A stretch of DNA of 64,000 nucleotides from Sorghum bicolor (GCF_000003195.3 NC_012870.2:28326477-28390476); one strand, 5' to 3'. Shown: positions 10,642 through 22,430, counted from the stretch's first letter. A program made the numbers and translations. The notes: a model not told the origin generated them from the sequence alone.

Positions 10642-12397
10642 GGCAGTTAAAGGACAGATTATGACCGATTTTGTGACCCAACATTGCGGTGTAGTGGAGA
10701 CTTTGGAAATTGTTCCATGGACGTTTTTCTTTGATGGATCTACGTGTGACTGGGGGGGTACGAATCGGCATAGTACTAATTTCTCCTCAGGGAAGGAAGT
10801 ATGAGTTTTCTTTGCCGATTGTTGCTACGTCAACAAATAATCAAGCTGAATATCAAGCTTTGATCAAATGGTTGGAATTGTTGAAAGAAGTTCGTGCTGA
10901 TGCTCTTGAAATCTTCAGGGATTCTATGCTTGTCATAAATCAATTGGCTGGAATTTATGAATGCCGAAGCGAGGTCCTGATAACCTATTATGAAAAAAGT
11001 ATGCAACTATTAAAGGAATTCAAGTATTTTCCGATTAGAGCATGTTCCTCGATTACATAATGAGGAGGCTAATCGGTTGGTTCAGCATGCCTCAGGATAT
11101 CAACCCATGTTAAACACGTTATTGGTAATCAGTGCGATGATTGGAGAAGAGAGATCAATGATTATTTGGGAGATCCATCTAAGAAGGTTGAGAGGCGTGT
11201 CAGGTTTGAAGCCACCAAGTATGTACTCCTTGGGGATGAACTATATTATCGAACGATAGAAGGAGTTCTTCTCAAGTGCTTAGGTGATGATGAAGCTAGA
11301 AACTTGATGGGTGAAATCCATGAGGGAGTATGTGGAGCACATCAGTCAGTTTTTAAGATGAAATGGATGATTAGGAGAAAAGGGTATTATTGGCCGACCA
11401 TACTCAAAGATTGCTTTAAATATTTCAAAGGATGTCAAGGGTGTCAGAAGTTTGGCAATATTCAAAGGGTACCCGCATCGGCTATGAATCCCATTATTAA
11501 GCCTTGGCCGTTTCGGGGATGGGCTATTGATCTAATCGGCCAAATTTACCCACCACCAAGCAAAGGGCATAAGTTCATCTTAGTTGCCACTGATTATTTC
11601 ACTAAGTGGGTTGAGGCTATTCCTTTGAAGAAAGTAACATCGACTAATATGATTGATTTTGTGAAAGAGCATATTGTTTACTGATTTGGTATTCCTCAAA
11701 CGATTACTACCGATTAGGGTACCATGTTTACATCGGGAGAGTTCGATGAATTTGCAATCGGTATGGGGATTAAAGTATTGAATTCTTCTCCTTATTATGC
11801 TCAAGCCAATGGGCAGGCCGAGGCATCTAACAAAGGGATTATTAAACTCGTCAAACGAAAGATTGAAGAAAATCCTAGGAAGTGGCATACATTGTTAAGT
11901 GAAGCTTTATGGTCATATCGGATGGCATGTCATGGGTCGACTAAAGTTCACCTTATCAGTTGGTGTATGGGCATGATGTAGTGCTACCATGGGAAATTAA
12001 GACCGGATCTAGGTGACTATCTTTTCAAGATCAATTGGCTGCCGATGACTATGCTACTTTGATGAAAGATGAGTTAGATGATTTGGCAGGGCATCGGCTG
12101 AGGGCTTTGATAAGTATAGAAGAAAATAAAAAGAGAGTTGCTAGGTGGTATGATAAAAGAGTAAAAGCTAAGGAGTTTGCCGATGGAGATCTGGTGTGGA
12201 AACTGATTTTACCGATTGGGACTAAAAGTTCAAAATTTGGGAAGTGGTCTCCTAATTGGGAGGGTCCTTATCGGATAAATCGGTCTGCTCCCGGTAATGC
12301 TTATATTTTGGAAACTCTCGAAGGAGTTAAATTTCCCAAAGCATTGAATGGAAAATATTTAAAGAAGTATTACCCAAGCATATGGGTCGATGCATGA
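10642..12397 (+). pseudogene. Tat copy A: archaeal-type RNase H and integrase, heavily damaged
   Basis: The segment corresponds to the last 580 or so residues of pol in copy B. It starts at the end of the first RNase H/connection region, continues through the second RNase H typical of Tat elements (FFDGST, NNQAEYQAL, EIFRDSMLV) and then integrase (GVCGAHQS, CQGCQKFGNIQR, AIDLIGQI, NGQAEASNKG). Compared with copy B there are one-base indels near 11031, 11140 and 11950. Stops lie at 11682-11684 (TGA), 11715-11717 (TAG) and 12014-12016 (TGA). The second catalytic Asp region of integrase is interrupted by the TAG. The gene ends at 12397 with the same WVDA C-terminus as copy B. It is not functional. 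Confidence 0.92.
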
Positions 12398-12407
12398 AAG
12401 TTTAAGT

Positions 12408-12492
12408 GTCGATAACACTCCTATCGGCTGGATTAAGATGTATCTGGGACTAAGTGTAATGTTTTAAAAATGTCGATAACAATCCTATCGGC
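12408..12492 (+). terminator. Pair of GTCGATA/TATCGGC hairpins between convergent genes, copy A
   Basis: Two 21-base stem-loops lie at 12408-12428 and 12472-12492, each with 7-base arms and a 7-base loop. One stem position is a G-U pair in the plus-strand RNA. The same pair occurs in copy B at 26387-26476 with perfect arms. They lie between the pol stop and the end of the antisense gene, so they could act in transcript ending of either gene; that role is inferred. Confidence 0.5.
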
Positions 12493-12551
12493 TAAACCAA
12501 ACTAGTCAGTAGTTTCTAAAGACAGAACAAGACATACCGACGATGGGGAGC

Positions 12552-15500
12552 TCATATACTCAGCAAGGCTTGGATAGCCGATATGGCGCACAGACGGACT
12601 TGATCGGCTTCTTCTATCTCCCTGATGTCTTCATCGACAGAGCCTTCCACTGGCTTCAATTTATTCTTCATCTGTAGTGCCTTGCGGGCTTGAATATTTC
12701 GTTCTTGCTGCAGGGTCTTGATCATTTTGGGTAGCTGACTTTCTTCTTGCTGAGCTTGAGAGAGAGCCTCTTCTACTTGCTTGAGCTCTGCCAGTAGAGC
12801 TTCCCTTTTTGCCGACAGATCGGAGATCTTCTGCCTTAGTGTGTCCCCTGAGGATTGTAGGATGTCGATGCTCTTGTGCTTCTCATCGGCAAGGCGTTTC
12901 ACCTGCATTACTTCCTCTGAGAGTTGGGCATGGGTGGCTCTATCGGCAAGACGTTGGGTAGCCTTTTGATACTGGAGCTGGCGGCTCTCCAAGTGTGCAG
13001 CCTAGAAAAGAATCTCTTTCAGCATCGGCAGGGATTTGACCTCTGAGAGCTTGGAACAGAGCTTTGGCTGGATCAGAGTCATCAACTAATTGAGCGGTGT
13101 CCTGATGAAGCAGGGCCAACAGATCTTCCAACTTTGCTCTAATTTCTATCGATGAGATCCCTACTGCTTGAGAAGAGCTTGCTTCTTCGCCTTCATCATC
13201 AGAAATTTCGATGGCAAAGGAAAACAAGCTATCTGGAGAGTCTTGTTCCTGGAAAAGAAATAAGATAAGTTATTTGATGATCAAGTATTAGTAATATGAA
13301 AGATTAAGGTCAAATGATTTACTTGTTTCAAAGCTATTTCTCGCCTCTGGCTAGCCAGAGCCGATGGTGCCACAGGTTGATCGGTTGGGGTTACCGATGG
13401 GACAATGTCAGCTGAAAAAAATAATGGAGATAATTGTAAGTTGGGAAAATAAATCCATCGACGATGATTTTATAGATAGTACTTTACCTTGAGGGAGTGC
13501 AGTGCTCGTCTGAATTGAGGAGACTACCGATGATATGATTGAACCCACTGGATCGGCAGTTTGTTCAAGTACATCGGCTGACATTTCCTCTGGCTGAGGT
13601 GCTTCTTGCGGCTGAGGTGGAGACGGTGCTTGCTGTGTCTGAACTTCTGGTGAAGAGGGAGACGATTCCACATGAATCGGCGATACTAGAGGAGGAGAAG
13701 AAGGTGGTGCTATCTTCTGGTGTTTGGCTTGCGACTTAGTGCTCTTGGGGGTCTTTCTCCTGACTTGACTGGACTGGGGGGCATCGACACTCCTTTTGGT
13801 CTTTGCTGATTTGCCAGTTTGCTGTTACAAGGAGCAAGATTTCATAAGTTCAAATATGAAAGAATGGTGACGAAAAGTTTTATGAAGGATAAAAGTTACC
13901 GATGAGGTTCCTGTAGCAGCCGATGCGTCCTGAAAAGATTGTGTAAGTATAAGATGGAATTGGCATAAATGAAGGAAATTAGAGATTTACCTTGAAGGCT
14001 TGCGCCAAGGTAGCAGCAGCAACCGATGGAGATGTCTTTGTTCGTTTGGTAGTTATCTTCTTGAAACACACATTCCGGTGCATTAGGGCTGCCAAAGTTG
14101 GTGCATTGTTGCCGATCAGAGAGATCGGGCCTGATGGAAGGAGCTCGATCGGCTTTCCACTCCTGATGATTGTCGGTGGTGTATCGTCAACCTGTTTAAA
14201 GGGGAAGGATTAAGTTACCGATAGGAATAAAGGTAATAAAGGGATTGAAGCATCGGTTGGGGACTTACAGTGTTCTCTGGGACTTTATACTTGGGGTGGA
14301 TCATACCGCGGTATTTGAGAGCCGATGTGCAGAGCAGATGCTCTTTCCACTCCTCCCACCATTGCTTGTATGCCTGAGTAATGAAGAGAGCTGGGATCCA
14401 GGACGATAGATCAATGTCTGATGTATCGGCATTTGGTGGAAGCTGAGCTACTCTGATCCACTCAAGACCGCTGGTTATGGTCTCCCTTGGCTTCACCACA
14501 TCGGCATAGCAGAGTGTAATCGGCAGCTGTCCAAAGGCTAGTTGACGAGCCAGTGCCGATGGGTTATAGAACTCATAAGTGAGGTTGGAAGTTTTCCCAC
14601 TACTGAAGAAATTCACCGGTATAGCTCTCAGGGTAATAATCGCCATCATCAGGTCATAATCCTTGTTGAGGGCATTATCGAAGGGATGGAAAGTGAGTGG
14701 GAATCTGGTTTCTGTATCCTCATAAGGCATCCATGCCCACTGGTCTTTGGTCAGGCCCTCATAGAGAGTCTAGAAAAATCGGCTGACCTGGTCTTCATTG
14801 CCACCGGTACCAGGTAAGACTATGGTGGCCTCACCATAGTTCAAAGGGGAGCGAGTTGCTGATTCTTCATCGTCCAGTTCATAATCTTCGGCTATGTCTC
14901 TGGGAAAGCGTTGTGCAAAAAGATCGAATCCAAGGCGCTTATGAATATGAACGCTGAGCCACATATTGATGAACCACCAAGGTCCTCCTAAATTGCCGAT
15001 GGGTTGGCCTAGCAGGAGTTTCTCAGCAACCTGGTGGAGAAGGTGATAGATAGAGCCAAGAAAGTATCGGCCAAGGGGAAATCGGCCGCCATCGGCTAGT
15101 CTTTCTGCTGCCGATAGATAGACAGAGGTTGGCCCTACCGATCGGCCGCAGAAGACGAACTTGTCTAACCACATGTTCAGAAAAATAGCATGTTCCCTCT
15201 GTTCGACTGGCCCTGTTTTTTGGTACTTTTGGATGTATCCTGACCAACCGCCCATGTTACGGGTCTCTACTTTGCGCTCGGGTTTGCGGTCATATAGATG
15301 GTTATCATCGGCAGATGATATGTCCAAACCAGTAAGCATCAACACATCGGCTAAAGTAGGGGATGCAGGACCATGGCCGAATACAAAAGCATTGAGGGTG
15401 TCGGACCACAAATATGCGGCGGCTATCAACAGTGATTCGTTCCTCTCCATATCGGCAGTAGACAGCCTAATGCATTGGTCCAATTTTCGCTCGCCCCATC

Positions 15501-15886
15501 GGACTTCATTCGAGTTGCCGATTCTCAGGAACCAATCTTTCCAACCCTTGGTGGAACAGGGCCTGGAGCAAAAAGTATCTTTCCATAGGTTTAAAGAAAA
15601 GTTTTTGGCTCTAAATGGGATCTTGTTTGTCTCTGCATTTATCAGATCGGTGGGATCTGAATTTCCCAATGGGCCGAGACACTGAAAGTGGGGTTGATCG
15701 GTAGGGATCACAATCTTATCGGCTAACTCCTAAAAGGTTTGAAGGTTGGAGGAACGAAAAAAGGAAAACAAAGGAGAAAAACTGTACTCAGTAAATAAAT
15801 TTGTGGATGAATAGGGGTACAATAAAAGTATAAAGGAGAAAGGGGGTGATTAAATTAACCTCAGGGACAACGAAGTTGATGGCCAT
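12552..15886 (-). pseudogene. Antisense plant-mobile-domain gene of Tat copy A (seven exons)
   Basis: The gene runs opposite to the element. Exons, read on the minus strand: 15860-15886, 14269-15729, 13991-14191, 13900-13929, 13488-13821, 13323-13411 and 12552-13248, with GT and AG at the intron ends. Exon 2 encodes a plant mobile domain with LADVLMLTGLDI, NMGGWSGYIQKY and LGGPWWFINMW. Exons 4 and 5 encode a Pro/Gln/Ser-rich part and exon 6 a long coiled coil. Breaks: TAG at 14770-14772 in exon 2, and in the last exon one extra base near 13018 with a TAG beside it (697 bases against 696 in copy B). Such PMD-containing extra ORFs, often antisense, are known in Tat/Ogre elements. The family is related to host PMD proteins implicated in silencing and development. 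What the element gains from it is unknown. The 30-base exon is absent from copy B. Confidence 0.85.
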
Positions 15887-16041
15887 TTTCTCTCGGAAAA
15901 AGAAAGAACTTGAAGATCTAGAAGGTTGTCGAGGGAGGTCCTTGAACGGAGTTCTTGAAGTTCTTGAGTAGTACCGCCACCAGAAAGGAGGGTATGAGGT
16001 TGTAGAATGATAGGATGGAAGAAGAGTACCGGAGAAGGAAG

Positions 16042-16050
16042 TATTTATAG
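16042..16050 (-). promoter_or_regulatory. TATA box of the antisense gene, copy A
   Basis: On the minus strand the sequence reads CCTATAAATAC, about 160 bases before the ATG. Copy B has CCTATAAATAG at the same place (22895-22903). Conservation supports a dedicated promoter for the antisense gene. Confidence 0.6.
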
Positions 16051-16432
16051 GACAAGGAGGGCAGGGGCAAATTTGACTTATCTCTTTGCCGCATCCGTGA
16101 AATCCGAGGGTGTTCCGGTAGATATGGTAACTGTTTGCATGATAATCAAGGGATTGCGCAGGTGATTTGACAGCAAGCGGTCATGATTTTGGAGATATTT
16201 TACTATGCATGATCTCCTGGTCGGTTCATCGGTAGTCTTGTCTAACAGATATATTGCCGATGAAAGTATTTTGGGGGGATTCGGTTTGGGGAGTTGAGAA
16301 CTTCGAGGAACCTGTAGGAGAATCGGGCTAAGATCGTTCACATTTGGCGATTAGTTACCAAATTAGGAGAAGTAATTGCGGAAAGGCATCATTACTGAAG
16401 AGAATTTTGGAGCATTAATGATTTTATACTCC

Positions 16433-16453
16433 AAAATTGGGGGCATGTGTTGA
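16433..16453 (+). other. Polypurine tract and first six LTR bases of Tat copy A
   Basis: AAAATTGGGGGCATG (16433-16447) is followed by TGTTGA (16448-16453), which is the start of the 3' LTR. The Copia element begins at 16454; GTTGA (16449-16453) is its target duplication, repeated at 40795-40799. Confidence 0.88.
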
Positions 16454-17973
16454 TGAAAGGATCAAGATGCCCAAGAGGGGGTGAATTGGGCTTCTCTAAA
16501 AATTTAAGCAATCTATAAGCTCCAATTCAACCCCTTGTGCCTAGTGTGACTTAGAGAGCTACCGGATAAAAGTTTTGCAACCTAGTTCCAATCCTATTCT
16601 AGCAAGGCAATTCTAAGAATGTAAAAACACAAAGTAAATGCTAGAAAGTAAAGGAGTAGTGGAAGAAAGTGCTCGGCGATGTTTTGCCGAGGTATCGGAG
16701 AGTCGCCACTCTCCACTAGTCCTCGTTGGAGCACCCGCGCAAGGGTCTTGCTCCCCCTTGGTCCGCGCAAGGACCAAGTGCTCTCTACGGGCTGATTCTT
16801 CGACACTCCGTCGCGGTGAATCGCCCAAAACCGCTCACAAGCTTGACACGAGCCACCCACAAGAACTCCGGGCGGTCTTCGTGCCTCCAATCACCACCGA
16901 ACCGTCTAGGTGATGGCGATCACCAAGAGTAACAAGCAAAGAACTCTCACTTGACCCAAACAAGGCACTAGAGAGTGGTGGATGCACACTTGACTCTTGG
17001 AACTCACTAGAGAAGGATTCTCTCAAGAAAACACTCAAAACTCAATCCTCTCTAGGCTCTTGCAACTCTCTTGCTCCACAACAAGGTTCTCTGATGTTCA
17101 AATGGGCAAGAGTACTCTCATGGACGAGGTGGAGGAGTATAAATACTATCCACGAAGTCCAAAGGTCGGCCAACCGTTTTCCACTGAAAACGTGGTCACC
17201 GGACGCACATTATGTTGCACCGGACGCACTGCACCGAGCGTCCGGTGTAACATAACGGCTAACTGTACTTCTCTCTGACAGGTCACCGGACGCTAACTTC
17301 CAGCGTCCGGTGCACCGTCCGATGCTCGGGGAAACTTTACATGCTCCTTGCGCATGGGACCGGACGCTACCCGGCGCGTCCGGTGCTCAGGGAAGGCTTG
17401 CAACCTTCCTGGGTAAGGGACCGGACGCTACCCGGTGCGTCCGGTGCTAGCGTCCGGTGCCTAACCCTAAGCACGGCACTGTTCTAACGGCTAAGGACCT
17501 CACCGGACGCACTCACAGAGCGTCCGGTGCCCCTTTGGGCACCCAAACTCCGTCGAAACGCGATCGCTCGAAAGCGAAGAAGGTTTTTCTCGATCTAAGG
17601 ACTATCTCTGAGCTGCCTAGTGCTAGGTTTACCAAGTGTGCACCACACCTAAACCTAAAGCCTCGTCTAAGTCAAGCTACTAGATCAAAGCCCATCTTAA
17701 TAGTACGGTCAAAGGAAAACAAAGTCCTAAACTACTCTAAGTGCCCTTCTTCACCAAATGGCACTTAGACCTAGTCTAGTCTTGACGATGTCCATCCGTC
17801 CTTTAAAAACCAAAACGATTTCCACTATTAAGTAGGCATGTACGTCCCTGTTCATCGAGTACCTATTTACCATGACCTTACCTATGACTTTGCCTCTGCA
17901 AAACACACGTTAGTCATAGTAACCAACAATGTCATTAATCATCGAAATCACTAGGGGCCTAGATGCTCTTTCA
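16454..17973 (-). repeat. 3' LTR of the Copia element, 1520 bp
   Basis: It matches 39249-40794. It carries a cluster of ACCGGACGC / GCGTCCGGT units (about 17195-17530) in both orientations, which can form many alternative stems. It is 26 bases shorter than the 5' copy, mainly because two 12-14 base units of this motif are absent. Confidence 0.95.
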
Positions 17974-17993
17974 ATCTCCCCCTTTTTGGTGAT
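17974..17993 (-). other. Polypurine tract of the Copia element
   Basis: Read on the minus strand, AAAAAGGGGGAGAT ends directly at the LTR start. This is the characteristic form in SIRE/Opie elements. Confidence 0.88.
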
Positions 17994-18448
17994 TGATGAC
18001 AACCTCGAGTATGCAAAGAGTTGAGGTTTTTAAAGAGACTTGGTTTCAATAAGCATGATACAAAAAGAGCAGAAAGGATTAGGCATGCTTATATCAACCA
18101 AGTCCAATACCCTGCATCCAAATATGTGAGTGAAATACAACAGGATATAAACAGAAGGCTCATAGAAACAACGGAGTAAAAAAACGCGGAAGCAAAGGGT
18201 AATATGAGCCAAAACACATGTCATTAAGATATCACAATAACCACAAGTCATATCTCACAACCATAGTATCTCACACAAGTGCAATGCATAAAAGTAAATG
18301 TGATGCATGATAAAGTAGCACACATAAAAAGGGTATCTCAAAAGAATAGACTCCTCAAAAGAAGACTCCTAAACCCTCTCTTGCTCCCCCTAACTCCTAA
18401 CTCTCATACTACGAACTCTCTCCCCCTTTGGCATCAAGCGCCAAAAAC
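17994..18448 (-). other. Noncoding 3' region of the Copia element
   Basis: About 450 bases between the third ORF and the polypurine tract. The sequence is mostly low-complexity A-rich on the plus strand, and I see no convincing coding frame. Confidence 0.5.
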
Positions 18449-19797
18449 CTAAGAAGACGGTGGAGGAGGCGGAGCAGAGGAGTCCCTCGGCACGGCCACG
18501 AAGCGAGCTGCATCATCTGAACTGTCGGCCGTCGAGGCGGAGGAGGTGGAGTGACCCTCTGAAGCTGCAGGAGCTGGTGAAGCGGTCCGGGTCTGCTCTG
18601 GAGCTATCACAGGCTGTGCGGGCTGCTCGAGTCCGGCTGACGAAGCTGGCACGGACTCGGTCGCTGTAGCTGTCGTCTCTGGTACGGTAGAAGACGGTGC
18701 AAGCTGCTCGGACGATGCTACGGACGACGACAGAAGCTCTGTAGTGGTAACTGGCGTCGTAAAGACTGCAGGAGCCTGCAGAGGAGGAAGCGTAGGGTCA
18801 CCAGTCAGAGCACTGTAGGTGAAGCTGAGGTGCGGATCTGTCTGCGAATTCCACACAAGCTGTGACGCTGACACTGACTGAGGAGTGAAGCCTGAGCGGA
18901 GAGGAGTGAACTGAGGTACCTGCTCAAAGCCGGAAGAGATAGCACCCTAAGAGACCTAGTGCTGTGGCGTTGAGAACGGCTGACTCTGGGCTGGTAACTG
19001 AAACGGCTGCTGAGACGGGCTCTGAGTCTGAGGCGCAGGAGTAGGTGGCCTGACGCACGACGTGCCTGGGAGCTGAATCTGCGGTAGCTGTATCCCGGAG
19101 GCGGCCATGAGAGCGGCCATCATCGCTGTCTGCTGGGCCTGGAAAGCAAGCTGCTGCTCCTGAAAGGTGAGGAGCTGACGCTGGAGCTCATCCTGCCTGG
19201 CCTGCATGGCTGCATTGATGGCAGCCTGATCCCTGTCGCGCCTCGCCTGCTCCTCAGCTGCACGGCGCTGGTCTGCCCTCATCCCCTCTAATATAGCAAG
19301 CAGGGCGGGGTCTGAGGCACTCGAAGAACCGCCTGCCTCGTGATCATGTGCTCTGGGAGGTAGGTCTGTCACTGGCGGCTGATAGTCGTCATCGGAACTG
19401 TCTGAGGCGAAATCAAACTCGCCCTCTGCCTCTGCATCTGCAAATGCGCCAATAGCTATATCCTGCTGCTCCTCTGTCCTCCAACTGTCACAATGCCTGG
19501 AGGGGATCCATGGAATGCCTCTGCCTCAAGAACTGCACGCCGCTGACGTGGCGTAAGATCATCACCGACCCTCAGAGAACCAGAGCGACCACCTCTCTCG
19601 GCTGCCTCGGCCGCTGCTGCAACTGCCTCTGCGACCTCTGCCTCTCTGTCACTTGCCTTGCGCTTCTTGGCGGCCAGCTTCTTTCCTTTGCCTTTCTCTG
19701 CCGCTGAGAAGCGACGGGGAGGATCACCTCCACCATCAGCACCTGAGGCACCTCCAGTGCCGGCTGTCGGACCGCTAACATTCTTGCAACGAGCCAT
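18449..19797 (-). pseudogene. Third ORF of the SIRE-type element (env-like position), broken
   Basis: The frame opens at 19797 (MARCKN...), is Gly/Ala/Lys-rich with a nuclear-signal-like KGKKLAAKKRKA stretch, and shifts frame near 19490. It then continues through an acidic segment into a Gln/Ala-rich coiled coil (about 19040-19320, heptad-like RDRDQAAINAAMQARQDELQ). Stops near 18956 and 18944 are followed by a Ser/Thr/Pro-rich C-terminus ending at 18449. In SIRE elements the ORF in this place is historically called envelope-like. Here I can see no signal peptide or membrane segment, so an envelope role is not supported by this sequence. A structural or RNA-binding role is equally possible. 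Confidence 0.65.
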
Positions 19798-19848
19798 AGC
19801 AAGATAAACGTCCGACAAACAAATGACTGGCGATGGAGAACAACACAC

Positions 19849-20370
19849 TGCAGAGAATTGACAAGATAGGGTCTATATAAGCAATCATATCGACTAGAGA
19901 TGAGATAAACCTATGGACCGTAAGAACAGATAAGATACGGGCGCGAACGGCTTACGATCCACGGACGAGACGCGTTCCGGATGAAATCTCTCGATCGGAA
20001 ACTGCCAGAGAACATGCAACCTCGCCTAAATGAGCTGCACAGGGGGAACAGAGAAGATCGTGGTCAAAAACCTTTTCGTAACCCGTTCAGCCATAATTTC
20101 AAACACCTTAAGGGCATAAACCCCGAGAACTCACCCAAGTCCTTGAAACTTCGCGAGATTAGATCCACGCGAGAAGAGGAGGGTGAGGGATGGCTCTGGT
20201 GCAAATCTGACGCAGGGGAGAGGACGTGGCCGCGGAGGATCGAACGGAGGCGGCAGATCCGATGAGCTACGGTGGCTTAGGGCACGGGGCGAACAGCGGC
20301 GGATCGGGAAGAAGGAAAGAAACCGCCCGAGAAACACCCCGGGCTCGGGTTATAAACGGTTGCCGCGGGG
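19849..20370 (-). other. Spacer upstream of the third ORF
   Basis: Noncoding part of the Copia element between the palindrome cluster and the third ORF. No continued frame and no recognisable domain. If the third ORF has its own promoter, it would lie here. Confidence 0.4.
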
Positions 20371-20613
20371 TCACCGGACGCTCTTAATGTGGCACCGGAC
20401 TCATGCGCAGAGAGGTATGCAAAAATGCATCACACCGGACGATGGGCACCGGACGCTGGCTTTAGCGTCCGGTGCTTCAGGTCACGCCAGGTGAGCACCA
20501 GACGCACCACACTGGACGCTGCAGGAACACTGTTCCTGCGTTCGGTGCGTGCAATCTGGCACACTCACCGCACCGGACGCTCAGAGGCAGCGTCCGGTGC
20601 ATCGTCCGGTGCT
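20371..20613. repeat. Cluster of ACCGGACGC / GCGTCCGGT units inside the Copia element
   Basis: About ten copies of a 9-11 base unit and its reverse complement lie within 240 bases, some slightly altered (CACCAGACGC, CACTGGACGC). The same unit is clustered in the LTRs of this element (about 17195-17530 and 40000-40350) and appears at the window end (63950-64000). Neighbouring units in opposite orientation form stem-loops such as the pair at 20452-20474. Confidence 0.75.
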
Positions 20614-21125
20614 CCTCTGAGCACTTTTCCAACTAAGCACCACGTCCGACTTTGACCCAACCAAGTTCCATCTTCAAAAACACACAAATAAACACAAAAT
20701 GGAACTGGTATGAGTGACTCCTCTCAAACCCTCAAATTTTCACAAAATATTTAGCCATAGGCTTAGTAATTTTTAAGAAAATAGTTCGAGAAAGCATCAA
20801 GGAGCATCATATGGCCATAAAGCTAGGGGTTGGAATCACAATGAGCTTTGAATGCTCCCCCTATCTATGGACGAACACAGCGGATGCTCAACGAATAACC
20901 GAAAAGAAACAATCAACCAACAAGCATGCAAATGATATGAGTTGAAATGCAATACTTGAAAGTAAACTAATGCTTGTCAAGTTTGATCCAAGGTTAAGCT
21001 TTTTCACACACACAAAAGGGGTTATCTTAACCATGTTAGACAAGCCCTACATGCAAGTTGAATTTTAGTTTAAGTATGCATGATATGCAAAGCAAAAGTT
21101 ATTTACAAGTTTTAACACACAACTT
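20614..21125 (-). other. Spacer downstream of Copia pol
   Basis: AT-rich noncoding region between the pol stop at 21126 and the palindrome cluster. Nothing else recognised. Confidence 0.4.
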
Positions 21126-21712
21126 TTATCTTTTAATGAAGTTAGATATGTCAAGCACATTAAGTTCATTTCTCAACATACAAAACCTAGCTTCATCTAG
21201 GGGTTTTGTGAAGATATCCGCCAATTGATTTTCCGTTCCCACATTCTCTAGGGATATGTCACCTTTAGCAACGTGATCCCTAAGGAAGTGGTGGCGGATG
21301 TCAATATGTTTTGTGCGGGTGTGTTGAACCGGGTTGTTTGCAAGTTTTACGGCACTTTCGTTGTCACACAACAAAGGTACTTTGTCTAGTACTACTCCAT
21401 AGTCTAGCAAAGTTTGTTTCATGTAGAGTATTTGTGCACAACAAGCACCGGCGGCTATGTATTCCGCCTCGGCCGTTGACAAAGCAACACTATTTTGTTT
21501 CTTTGACATCCAAGAGACAAGAGATCTACCTAGGAAGTGGCACCCTCCGGATGTGCTTTTTCTATCAATCCGGCACCCGGCATAATCCGAATCGGAATAG
21601 CCTACAAGTTGGAATCTTGCACCTTTGGGATACCACAAGCCTTGGCAAGGTGTGTATTTTAGATACCTAAGAATTCTCTTGACCGCAATCAAGTGAGATT
21701 CCATAGGCATTG
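21126..21712 (-). pseudogene. Copia pol, 3' part: end of RT and RNase H
   Basis: This is the continuation of the pol frame interrupted at 34114. It contains AVKRILRYLKYT, the RNase H motifs YSDSDYAG, STSGGCHFLG, STAEAEYIA and LCDNESAVKL, and ends with ADIFTKPLDEARF and a short tail at 21126. The frame itself is intact. It is separated from the rest of pol by the insertion of Tat copy B, whose 5-base duplication is CATTG (21708-21712 and 34114-34118). Confidence 0.93.
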
Positions 21713-22412
21713 TGTTGATGCAAAACTGATCTGCAAACACAAAGGGCTAATACCCGATTCAAACGTTAAGGCGTGCCAACCGATTTGACCTTACTATCGG
21801 CAAAGGTGATAACTCGAATACTTTAGTCCTGACAACAGCGATGCGCCCGGATGTCACGGCTAAGAGGTACTCACACGGAACTCGAGAACACGCCGAGCTT
21901 AAGTCGACGAATTCCTAAGAACTCGTAATAAAAGGAAAAAGTATGACGAAGTCGTCGAAAAGTAGATGCTGGAATAGGAGAAAAAACGTGTGTTTGATTG
22001 ATTTCTTGATTGATTATCTATTACAAGGCCCTAGGGTCTACATTTATACCCTGCTCAAAGAGCTACAACCAGACACGATTAGAATTCGAATTCCAAATTA
22101 CACGGAATCCGTATACAAAACGATGCAAATAATTAAGGAAATAACAAAACTATCCCTCGTGACAAACCGAAACTCCTCCACATAACGACCGGCAGCTTCC
22201 GGACTCCCTTTTTGCATCATCGGCAGACCCTTTGCCATAGTCATCGGCAGACTTTCTTATCTAGCCATCGGCACCATATTACTGCCTGTGGGCTTAATCA
22301 CGTTCAACCTCTCCCTCATCGGCAACCATCCTCATCGGCAACCCACTTTGTAAACATCGTACTGCCACCTTATCCTGCCATCCCAGACACGTGCCCAAAA
22401 ACGGTGTCAACA
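21713..22412 (-). repeat. 3' LTR of Tat copy B
   Basis: 700 bases, TGTTGACACC to GCATCAACA on the minus strand. A TATA box (GGTATAAAT, 22042-22050 as reverse complement) marks the promoter. Five ATCGGC hexamers lie in the left half of the LTR as transcribed. Confidence 0.96.
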
Positions 22413-22430
22413 CATGCCCCCCAGTTTCGG
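22413..22430 (-). other. Polypurine tract of Tat copy B
   Basis: Minus strand AAACTGGGGGGCATG sits directly before TGTTGACACC. Copy A has AAAATTGGGGGCATG at the same place. Confidence 0.88.

Larger units (their letters stand above)
10642..16453 (+). mobile_element. Tat-lineage Gypsy element, copy A (main part)
   Basis: Directly after the Tekay LTR, pol of a Tat element starts in the middle of its RNase H region. It is followed by integrase, a hairpin pair, an antisense plant-mobile-domain gene, a polypurine tract and the first six bases (TGTTGA) of the 3' LTR. The LTR continues at 40795 beyond the inserted Copia element. Copy B (21713-34113) is a fuller relative and allows domain-by-domain comparison. 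The 5' LTR, gag, protease and RT of copy A lie left of the window, beyond the Tekay insertion. Many stops and frameshifts show it is older than copy B. Confidence 0.92.

Noticed and set aside
10642..12397. Reading this pol segment as part of the Tekay element.
   Set aside because: It follows the complete Tekay 3' LTR and matches the Tat copy B pol from its RNase H onward.
18449..19797. Calling the Copia third ORF a true envelope gene.
   Set aside because: No signal peptide, membrane segment or cleavage site is visible; only its position fits the historical name.
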